This document shows, one piece after another, positions 11,151-20,189 of a stretch of 64,000 nt of DNA; positions within the stretch are counted from its first letter, which is position 1, and each line of letters starts with the position of its first letter. The DNA is taken from assembly GCA_001792895.1 (NCBI GenBank), contig MARA01000036.1, positions 1 through 64,000 on the forward strand, read 5' to 3'. The stretch is from Lentinus brumalis (Eukaryota > Basidiomycota > Agaricomycetes > Polyporales > Polyporaceae). The translations under genes and the position numbers were made by a program. The notes beneath the pieces are model-generated. The model was not told where the DNA came from, searched no databases, and saw only the letters and a list, made by a program, of their open reading frames with translations.

Positions 11151-11574
11151 TCATATTGTATCGTGAACAATATGAGCGGTCGACCGCTCGCACACCTCGC
11201 TGTGAGCGGTCGACCGCTCGTACCCTACTGTCCGCCCTCGCCCGCTCGTACCTCGCTGTGAGCGGTAGGCCGCTCGCTGCGATGTTCTAGGCGAGAACTG
11301 CCTGCTGCCGTGCACTGTCCAACTGCTGATCATGGAAAACGAAGGGACATCTGGTGAATGCATCATATTGTATCGTGAACAATATGAGCGGTCGACCGCT
11401 CGCACACCTCGCTGTGAGCGGTCGACCGCTCGTACCCTGCTGTCCGCCCTCGCCCGCTCGTACCTCGCTGTGAGCGGTCGGCCGCTCGCTGCGATGTTCT
11501 AGGCGAGAACTGCCTGCTGCCGTGCACTGTCCAACTGCTGATCATGGAAAACGAAGGGACATCTGGTGAATGCA
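11151..11574. repeat. Direct duplication of a 212-bp palindrome-bearing block
   Basis: The block beginning TCATATTGTATCGTGAACAA at 11151 recurs at 11363 with few changes. Each copy holds three palindromes and ends in CATCTGGTGAATGCA. The second copy overlaps the left arm of the large inverted repeat. Confidence 0.9.
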
Positions 11575-11927
11575 GGCCGCGAGCGGTCGACCGCTCACCA
11601 CGGGTGCGTCTGCCGGACATAGCGTTGGACGTGCCGGGATGCAGGCTAGTACACCGGACCTGCAACTCCAAGCGTACAATCCAAGCGGCCGACCGCTCTC
11701 GAATATGTGTTGGTGCGGTATCTCCTGTCGCTCGCGACGCGCCGCCGAGCATGTTCTGAGCACGCCCTGATACAAGACTGATGTGTTCAACGCTTAGTGT
11801 ATCGGCACGCCGCCGGACACGTCTTGAGTGCAAATACCATACTTATGCATCCCGTGCTACGTTCAGCGACCCCCATTACCCTGCCGTGAGCGGCCGACCG
11901 CTCGTGGGTGCTCACGGTATTGTATAT

Positions 11928-12010
11928 CAGCCCTCCTGGCTTAGTTGGTAGACCACTTAGAAGCTGTGCCGCTGCACGTCGTGGGCGCAGGTTCGATTCC
12001 TGCAGGGCTG
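11928..12010 (+). ncRNA. tRNA-like element, left arm
   Basis: It has a perfect 7-bp acceptor-like stem (CAGCCCT with AGGGCTG), an RNA polymerase III A-box match TGGCTTAGTTGG (11937-11948), a B-box match GGTTCGATTCC (11990-12000) and a T stem GCAGG/CCTGC. The D stem is imperfect and no standard 7-nt anticodon loop on a 5-bp stem is seen; an inner GTGC/GCAC hairpin sits where the anticodon arm should be. I call it tRNA-like (pseudo-tRNA or SINE head), not a working tRNA. Confidence 0.5.
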
Positions 12011-12124
12011 TATTCGTCTTGGGTATCTCGGTTTTTGTCGCCTGGCGACGCGATGAGGAACGGTGGCCCCTACTGGCATCGAGCGGCAGAATCGAACCAG
12101 AAAAAAGTGTTTAGGCGACCATAA

Positions 12125-12199
12125 GAGCCCCACAGGAATCGAACCTGCGACCGCTCGATGCGTTCGCAGAGCGGCTTACCCACTAAGCCAGTAGGGCCC
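12125..12199 (-). ncRNA. tRNA-like element in the spacer of the inverted repeat
   Basis: On the minus strand, acceptor-like GGGCCCT pairs with GGGGCTC (two G-U pairs). The A-box-like TGGCTTAGTGGG and B-box GGTTCGATTCC are present, the D stem TGGC/GCCG forms, and the anticodon arm is CGCTC/GAGCG with an over-long loop. It shares the layout of the arm copies (two extra bases before the A box) but differs in sequence, so it is a diverged relative. Confidence 0.45.
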
Positions 12200-12279
12200 A
12201 CAACGGCATCAGTAGAACCCCGCGTCACCCCACTCATCGCGTCGCCAGGCCACAAAAAAGCTGATTCCCAAGCCGAATA

Positions 12280-12362
12280 CAGCCCTGCAGGAATCGAACC
12301 TGCGACCACGACGTGCAGCGGCACAGCTTCTAAGTGGTCTACCAACTAAGCCAGGAGGGCTG
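12280..12362 (-). ncRNA. tRNA-like element, right arm (mirror copy)
   Basis: Mirror image of the element at 11928-12010: the A box, B box and 7-bp acceptor-like stem are the same, with a few changes near the inner end. The two copies face each other across the spacer. Confidence 0.5.
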
Positions 12363-12834
12363 ATATACAATACCGTGAGCACCCACGAGCGGTCGGCCGC
12401 TCACGGCAGGGTAATGGGGGTCGCTGAACGTAGCACGGGATGCATAAGTATGGTATTTGCACTCAAGACGTGTCCGGCGGCGTGCCGATACACTAAGCGT
12501 TGAACACATCAGTCTTGTATCAGGGCGTGCTCAGAACATGCTCGGCGGCGCGTCGCGAGCGACAGGAGATACCGCACCAACACATATTCGAGAGCGGTCG
12601 GCCGCTTGGATTGTACGCTTGGAGTTGCAGGTCCGGTGTACTAGCCTGCATCCCGGCACGTCCAACGCTATGTCCGGCAGACGCACCCGTGGTGAGCGGT
12701 CGACCGCTCGCGGCCTGCATTCACCAGATGTCCCTTCGTTTTCCATGATCAGCAGTTGGACAGTGCACGGCAGCAGGCAGTTCTCGCCTAGAACATCGCA
12801 GCGAGCGGCCGACCGCTCACAGCGAGGCACGAGC

Positions 12835-13440
12835 TGCCAACCGCTCATATGGCACGGTACGAGCTGTCGACCGCTCACGGTACGGTACGAGCGGTCGACC
12901 GCTCATAGCAGTGTACGAGCAGTCGAATGCTCACGACAAGGGGTACGGTACAAGCGGGCAGCCGCTCACGGTACGGTACGAGCGGTCGACCGCTCACGGT
13001 ACGGTACGGTCGACCACTCACGACAAGGTACGAGCGGTCGACCGCTCATGGTACAGTACGGTCGGCCACTGAAGGTACATAACGGGCGGTCGGCCGCTCA
13101 CGGTACGGTACGAGCGGTCGTCCGCTCGTAGCAGGCGGTCAGCCGCGCACGGTACGGTACGAGCGGTCAACCGCTCACGGTACGGTACGGTCGACCACTC
13201 ACGACAAGGTACGAGCGGTCGACCGCTCACGGTACAGTACGGTCGACCACTCAAGGTACAGTACGGGCGGTCGTCCGCTCACGGTACGGTACGAGCGGTC
13301 GTCCGCTCACAGCAGGCGGTCGGCCGCTCACGACGAGGTACGAGCGGTCGTCCGCTCACGACGAGGTACGAGCGGTCGTCCGCTCACGATGAGGTACGAG
13401 CGGTCAACCGCTCACGACAGCAGGTGGTCGGCCGCTTGTA
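12835..13440. repeat. Dense palindrome array with GGTAC-rich spacers
   Basis: About two dozen full or degenerate copies of the palindrome, separated by 8-15 bp spacers such as ACGGTACGGTAC. Higher-order duplication is visible, for example the order perfect copy, half copy GGTCGACCACTC, perfect copy near 12990 and again near 13180. The long open frame across it is repeat-derived. Confidence 0.9.
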
Positions 13441-14411
13441 ACGTGCCGTGGATGGCCGACTGCTCACCATACATTCTGCAACCGTTTACCTTCTACACAG
13501 TTCTGAGCGGTTGCCCGCTCGTTCACTACTTATACCAATCACACCCACCTCCCTGCCACCAACCGCTCCTCCTCCGCAATTTATGCTCTCCAGCAACTCG
13601 ACCGCTCGCAACGTACATTCGGCCCAATAATGCTCACCCTTACCTCCCCCTAACCCTAAGGGGGTTACAGAAATACCTATCAATCACGACCCTCCTTGAC
13701 CGAGTCTGGACATTGCGTGTCAAGCCAAACCTTATGAATCCTGCTGAGAACGGCCGTCCCGATCCTGTCTACGTCAAGCTCACCTCTGTGGCCGAGCGCT
13801 GCCTCAATTTCGCGCACACAGGCACAGCCAAGGTCCTTAATAGAAATCTGATGTGGCACATGCGGGTCACCCGTGGCATTCTCGACAATGGCTTTCCCGC
13901 GTTCTGGCCTGGTCTGGTCATCGGCAGCGAGACAAGAACCACACCATTTGTCGAGCTCTCCCAGTGGCCGCTGGCCCCCGTCCGGAGTATATGCCGCTCG
14001 TGGTGTCGAAGCGCTCCCAGGAGCTCACGTACGGTCTCCGGCACTTCTTGATAAGTACTCATCTTTTGATTGTGGCCTGTCTTCGGTTTGGTGGGCGGGA
14101 CACTCCGTGTTTAGTGCGCAGGGCGTTCAGATGTGATAACGAGCGGCCGCCCGCTCGTGCGTACGTATTGTTGATGGTCCGTCTGTCGGTCATCTCACTG
14201 GCTGCGCTCGTGCGACGTATGCACACCTCGCACACCTACCTCCCAAGAAACACCCACCTCTCAGAAACACCCTGAGGTCATGAATCCTGCTCTGGAGGGG
14301 AATACTCGCGTGCCCAGGACGGACACAATCCCCGGGCCCGAGCCGCGTCCGCGATCTGCACAGTGAGCGGCATGTCAGGCAGGAGCAGCCTCTAGAAGGT
14401 GATGCACGTAC
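13441..14411. other. Spacer with a coding-like fragment and the last palindrome
   Basis: A plus-strand frame around 13734-13930 reads like protein (MNPAENGRPDPVYVKL, then HMRVTRGILDNGFPAFWPG) but has no recognisable domain, start context or splice partners, so it may be a fragment of a mobile element or a decayed gene. A last palindrome relative, GAGCGGCCGCCCGCTC, is at 14142-14157. The words ATGAATCCTGCT occur at 13734 and again near 14280. Confidence 0.35.
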
Positions 14412-16129
14412 CGTCTTCGGTCTCGACGAGCGGCCCCATGCCCCAGCGGAACGGCATCCTGCGCTCAATGACAGCCTGGACAGTCGACGCGATGAAGTTG
14501 ATGCTGCTCAGCTGCGACAGGTCTACCGCGAGTACAACATTGAAGATGTTGCGCTTCAGCGTCGGGAACTGTCCCGGATACATCGGGCGCAGAATCTACG
14601 ACGTCACATGCGAGTACACTCGTTAACATCCTTCGGTAAGTACAAACGTGACACACGAGTACTTACGGTCCTGAGCATGTTACTACAATGCGCATACCGA
14701 TCGTTGTTCTCAAAGTCGTTCAGCCAGCCGATGGCGCCGCCACCCTCCGCGCGGTCGCTAGCATCGAACAGCCCGTCGAGCGCGCCAGACTCGCTCTGCG
14801 CCTTCGCGATGGACATGTGCGTGACCAGCTCAATCGCTTGCTCGGACGACAGGCCGAGGGACATGAGCGAAAGCATGATGTTACGTTCGCGGCGGAGCAG
14901 TCGCAGCAAGCTGACCGGGTCAGTCGTCAGATACGTTGCCAGAGCACTCAGAGTGAGCCACGCACCTGAAGGCGTTCAAATCTTTTTCCTCGAGCGTGAC
15001 GCCGTTCAACCATGCGACGTTCACCCCACCCGCGCGCGCGGCTGGTTCGTAGAGAGCTCCTCAAGCAGCAGCTCGTCGACACTGACGCGGCGAGCGAGCG
15101 CACCAGCGTACCGAGGGAAGTTCTGCGCAAGGTGCTTCAGAGTCGAGAGCTTGTCTTCCGAGTCGTAAATGAACTGCGCCCCTTGCAAGTCGATCTCTAG
15201 CGTACGATGTGAGTGTTAGAAAGCACATTGGAGATGTCGGGTACATACGTAGGAGCTCCTCCTCTGTGAGAGGGAGAGTGATGTCCACGCTCTCGTCCAC
15301 CGGGTATTGCTGCAAGAGTGTGACGATCGGGTCCACTTCCTCTGTCTGCACAGCCGCATTGGAATCGTCTGCCGTGCCGGCACCCCCTTGCAAACGGTCG
15401 TCCACTGCCAAGTAGTCGGTCTTCTTCAGGTCTAGCGCGACGCCGTACCCGGAAAAGTACGTCCTGACTGCCGGGTCGCGATGTGCTGATGGTATGGGGC
15501 GGAACACGTACGTGAGGTGAGGAGCGGGCGAACGAGCTGCGGCGTACAAGTACGAGTGTAGCTCGCGGAAGTTTGCGGAGTCGAGGTCGGCGTAGAGTAC
15601 TGCAGTGTGCGGCGGAAGCTCGAGCAGTCGATCAATATCGGGGAGGATATGATCGAAGGGGAGCAGCTTCGGTGAGGTAGCAGAATATGAGGTCCTATAG
15701 AACATATGAGAACCTATGTACAAGTAAGGCTGGGAGAGTGGATGTACATACGTGTTGTCACGGGTGCCCTCTGGCGCGTCCAAAGACTCCGTCTCGACAA
15801 GCCGTGCAAGGGTCTTTCCGTCGCATATCACCTCGCCGTACCAGTCCACCCACGAGCCACAGACCTCCGGATGGTCTCGGCGTGTTGCATGGTGGTCGTT
15901 GTAGTATTGATAGAACGCCTCGAGCTTCGGGCTGGCAGAGTGCAGAGCGATGTGCATCTCTGCGGCGACGTACGCTCCAGGCTGCGCTAGGAAATTCAAC
16001 GAGAGGGCGGTGTCGAAGACATGCTGATGAGCGTCTCGAGGCGAACGACCATCCGGAAAGGTCTCTGGATTGGTGACGGCATCTAGCAGTGGGAAGAATG
16101 CTCCTGGTTCCTCTATGGCGATTGACTCT
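14412..16129 (-). pseudogene. UDP-glucose:glycoprotein glucosyltransferase, truncated at both ends
   Basis: Five exon remnants (16129-15752, 15694-15249, 15196-14966, 14910-14667, 14595-14412) encode about 494 residues of the N-terminal thioredoxin-like folding-sensor part of UGGT. Family landmarks are EAFYQYYNDH, SGYGVALDLKKTDYLAVDDR, LLRLLRRERNIMLSLMSLGL and MYPGQFPTLKRNIFNVVLAV. Introns are 52-71 bp with good GT-AG sites. Intact UGGT has about 1,500 residues with a signal peptide and a C-terminal GT24 catalytic domain. Neither the signal-bearing first exon nor the catalytic domain is found here, and the frame ends in unrelated sequence after ETEDG. One base is also missing near 15022-15040. 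This is a broken copy; an intact one may lie elsewhere. Confidence 0.82.
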
Positions 16130-18402
16130 CTGACAGTGAATAGGGTTGACGGTCAGCAAAACGTAGAGTCAACACGGGCGGAGTGCCGTATGCGATTGGC
16201 AAGTGAGGGTAGTGGATGGATGGGACGAGGCGCCGAATACTCCTGCTCGGACAGTCGTTGGCCTGCTGCGATGCTCGCGATCACCCACAGCAGAACATGG
16301 ACAGCATGCTGAGACAAAATCGTCACGAACTACTGCATCTTCCCCGACTCTCATCTGCAACGACGTCAGGATGTGGGGCGCTGTTGCATAGAAGATGCCT
16401 TCAGCAGTCATATCGCGGCATAACTGGAGCGAAGCTGCATACCGCTCCCTTGATCATGCTCGAACTCGTTGGTCCGCGGTATACGCATCTCATCCGGCTA
16501 GTCCCTCAGCCGCCACCACAATACACTTCTCCCTCCCCAATCTCTAATAGTACTCACATAGATTCCAACAAGATGGGCGTGCTAGGCCATGATGTCCTTA
16601 ACTCCACATTAACAGGAGGCTTCCCGGCTGTCGCGCGAAGTATCGGCCATGCGAGAGGGAAAAGAGCCCTAAGCATAGAGCAAGCCAGCAGCAAGAACCA
16701 GCAGATAGTCCAGCGAAGATGAGCAGCAGGAGGAAGAGGAGGACGAGGAGCAGGAGGAGTTTACTGAGGAGTGCCCGCGACTGCCACGCCCTGCATCACG
16801 GTCACGTGGGTTAGGTGGCGCGTCGCGACGCGTCGCGACGTGCTTCCGGAACGTCATCGCTCCCTCGCCCTCTCGCTGTCCACGCACTCGCTCGGCCGGA
16901 TACAGCGCATACAGGCCCTCCCCTCTACCGTCGCCGTCTGCTCTGACAGCCACACGCGACTCGCGCTTTGGCCGCCATTTCGCATGCGCCAACCGGTCTC
17001 TCGTTGCCAGCTGGACCGCAACAGCTGCTCGGTACGTGTCAGTCGCCCTCGTACTCCATCCCTCGACCCTCGATGTGTCCGACGTCCATGCTCAAGAGCC
17101 AATACAGGTACGCAATCTACACTATCGGCCACGACGACCACCAGCGTACGTGAACGGCGGCACTCCGACCTCTGCCACACACCCTCTTGCGCCGGTTGTA
17201 TGCGAGCTGGTCGCGCAGCCGTCCGTTCTACAGTGGAGGATACACACGCGGTCAGCGAGGTACGATTCCGACATTGACATAACTGGCTCACCACTCCGAG
17301 ACTCGTGCCCTCGCTCGTTGCCCCACGTATGCCCTGCGAGGTCGAGCGCGTCGTCAGCAGTGAAGGTGAGCAGTGCACAGTATACAGGTGAGACTCACCG
17401 GCGCATGAACAACGTCCCCGACATCGTGCGCGAGCTGAACTGCAGGACACAGATCAACACGTTGCACGCAGAGTCGTACTCTGGCTTCTCAACCGGTGCG
17501 CGGGCTGATAACAGGGAGCTCTGGGCGACGAGGCGAGTGGCGGAGCGAAGGCCTGAGGGGTGCCCGTGCTGCTCGCTCGCCTCTCGCCTTATACCCTCTC
17601 ATGCGACTCACACGCACCGTCGTACTCGGCCGCCGGCCTGCCTCCCGCAACACGCGACGTCGGGACAGCGTAGATATGTTCGCTGCTCGATGCAGGGTCG
17701 CAGGAGGTTGGACTATCACCGCCGATATGGCGAGAGCACCGAGCAGTCCTCGCAGCGACAACAGGGTCCGTGTGCAATCCACCGGTCCACGGTGCGTGGT
17801 CGTCGTGCGCCCGACTCGACGCCTTGCAGTCTCCGTGCCGAGTTGGTCTTGCGGATGTCGCGATCCGGCGCGTGTACCGTACGTTCGCAGACGGGGTCCC
17901 CGGAAACTGACTTATTGCACTTTTGATACCTCCGGTGCGACATAGCGCCTCCCTCTTGGCTTTCGCTGTATCGCTAGAGCTCCTTTGCAACGTTTCTCCC
18001 GACCCTCTTGAACCATCACCCACTCACGGCCAAACCCTGACTTTTATCCCCGTAAATGACTTTCGTGTCTTCATTGTTTTTCCCCCGGTTCCCCTTTAGT
18101 CTTTCTGCCGGGGCTCTCGTAGGAATCTTCGCTCAGCACTCATCTCCTCACTGTCCGCCTCCTTCGGGGTTTCGGTACCACTCAAGCCGTCGCGCGTCTG
18201 AGTCGAGGTCAGCGTCATGCTTGCGGGTATCGCCGTTGACCATGAGCTCGAGTACTGGGCTCAGTTCCAGGTGTCGTTTGTGGTGGCGGTCAAGACGTGC
18301 ACGGAGACAAGGTGCTTGTTTCCCACGTAGAGCGAGCGCCTGTCGCCAACAAAACGTCTGTCCAGGAAGGTGTTCTTGTCCTCAACAACTTGAACCTCTA
18401 CC
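16130..18402. other. 2.3 kb without an intact gene
   Basis: Several open frames occur on both strands, but none has protein-like composition over its length, a known motif or a consistent exon structure. A minus-strand hydrophobic stretch near 16270-16310 could be a relic of the UGGT signal peptide, but it has no in-frame ATG. The last 300 bp would contain the promoter and 5' leader of the F-box gene. Confidence 0.4.
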
Positions 18403-20189
18403 ATGCCCGTGGCGCAAGCAGCATATTTTCTGAGCCTGCCTCCAGACACTATTTACACTATACTCTCGCAAATTCCGGAGCATCCCAGTCGCCGCGGGTC
18501 TCTCGCGCCACTTGCTAGAACATGTCGCGAGTTGTGGAAGCCCGTCGTTACCATCTTGTGGCGGACACTGCCGTCCTTCACCGTCATGCTCTTCACCCTT
18601 CCTGCGGACTTGTTCGTCGAGAGACCGTGGGCTGAGGGACACGAGCCCTTGATTGGGAATGTGTTACGCCACTCTCGACCGCGGGTACGTCAAATGGGAC
18701 TGTCATTGCGCGACAACCCTTACTGACCCCCACCTCCTCGGCGGCGGGCGCACAGGTGCTACGGGACCCAAGAGTCGAGGACTTCAAACGATGGAAAGTC
18801 TACGCGCAACTTGTATACAGTCTGAGTTACGATCCAGGGCCCGGTCCGCAACTTTACCTCCCCTGCGCCGCATGGATGTCACTCGTCCGACACGGACCAA
18901 ATCCGCTCCTGCCGAATCTCCGACGTCTCGCTGCTGACGATCTAGACATTCTGTATCTCTCGAGCGACGAGCTTTCCTTCCCATTTCCTGCGAGGAAGCT
19001 TCAATGTCTCAACCTCTATATTAGTGAGGCAGGAGCGGATCTTCCTGGTTTACTCGACAAGCTCGCAGCAGCGGATCCACTGCAACTCGAAGTACTCGTC
19101 GTCAATCAAACCAACCCTCGCTATGGTAGCGCCACACAACGAGCACCGACGAGAGACTTGAATAAGGCTCTGGAAGGCTGCCTTCGTGCGACATCTCGCC
19201 TGCGCGAGTTACAGCTTGGATACAATCTACACATAACTCCCGCCACTCTCATCTCAATCGGATCCCTTCGCTCTCTCGAGGTCCTCTCGATAAGTCGGCT
19301 CCGGGCACCGACTCCCACCCCATCTCACGAGTCCTACGACGGTGGTGTTTTGGACGCGTTCCCTTCGCTGAGGAGGATCCATATTGTCGTCGGGGATATG
19401 CGTTGGGTCGCCATCTTCATCCCTCAGATAACCTCTCCCCGGCTGGAGATGATTTCGTTCGGATGCAGGGACTCTATTATGTCTTCCTCGTCCGTCACCG
19501 ATCTCTTTAATGCCATTGGCGGCCACTGCTCTCGGGCGACTATCAAAAGCCTCCTGATACACTCTGTGATCCTAGACGGCTCATCGCGGCAGCCCCCATG
19601 TGACCTCTCCGAGGCCGTCCGTCCACTCCTCTCCCTATCCCGTCTAGCTTTCTTCTCAATGTCCGGCTGGGCAGCGCTCACCATCGCCGACCGCACCATC
19701 GAAGCCATGGCAAGTGCCTGGCCGGAGCTTGAGAGAATCGAGCTCGAACCGCACTTCCAGATGCGTACCGACCCTCCGCCATTCCCCGCTACCTCCATTA
19801 CAACCCTGCCCGGCCTTGTTCCTCTCGCTCAGCGCTGTCCCAAGCTCTCGGTTCTCGCACTTCATGTCGACTTCAACTTTCCGGTCCCTCTACTCAGCCC
19901 CGATCATGCGGCACGAGTCGCGCACTCACAACTGCGCATTCTGCACGTCGGCTCTGCGCGCCCTCCACGGGACCCAGTGTCATGCGCAGCTTTCCTCTCG
20001 CACCATTTCCCTATGCTGGCTCGCGTAGATCATTCTTACGGACGAGTCGGCGTCGAGGTTGAGCAGCTGGAAGGGCCGGTATGGTCTGAAGTGGGCAGCC
20101 TTCTGCGCCACTTCCGACTCATCCATGTCCAGGAGCGACGTTGGGCCAAAGGGTCGAGTCCGGAGCTCCTTCGCGAGTCGAGCATCTGA
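18403..20189 (+). CDS. F-box / leucine-rich-repeat-like protein A (571 aa)
   Basis: Exons 18403-18684 and 18756-20189; the 71-bp intron has donor GTACGT and acceptor CACAG, phase 0. The F-box lies near the N terminus (LSLPPDTIYTILSQI, then LARTCRELWKPVVTILW). The remainder is a series of leucine-rich segments with hydrophobic spacing (LRRLAADDLDILYL, LQCLNLYIS, LRELQLGYNLHI), as in F-box/LRR substrate receptors of SCF ubiquitin ligases. The C terminus has a family signature ending in RLIHVQERRWA. Substrate unknown. Two paralogues on the minus strand at 25107-26946 and 27475-29257 share the exon structure, the intron after the first 94-97 codons, and the ERRW ending. No TATA box is seen. Confidence 0.85.

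Larger units (their letters stand above)
11456..12834. repeat. Large inverted repeat, 602-bp arms, 175-bp spacer
   Basis: Positions 11456-12057 and 12233-12834 are reverse complements (paired coordinates sum to 24290). Outer parts are almost identical; the inner 50 bp are diverged. Each arm carries palindromes near its outer part and one tRNA-like element near its inner end. The same 150-residue open frame appears on opposite strands (11833 downward and 12457 upward), a direct sign of the symmetry and not of a gene. The spacer holds a third tRNA-like element. Confidence 0.93.

Noticed and set aside
11928..12010. Functional tRNA gene
   Set aside because: A and B boxes and the T arm are good, but there is no regular anticodon stem-loop and the bases before the A box are out of register; kept as tRNA-like only.
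13637..13657. Telomere-like repeat CCCTAACCCTAA
   Set aside because: Fewer than two imperfect units in an internal position; probably chance.
16216..16722. Plus-strand 168-codon frame with a stretch LHTAPLIMLELVG resembling the UGGT N terminus
   Set aside because: It is on the strand opposite the UGGT remnant and the resemblance is a few hydrophobic residues; composition elsewhere is not protein-like.
16771..17926. Overlapping open frames on both strands
   Set aside because: No motif, no start context and no splice pattern; several frames are open together because of GC-rich sequence.
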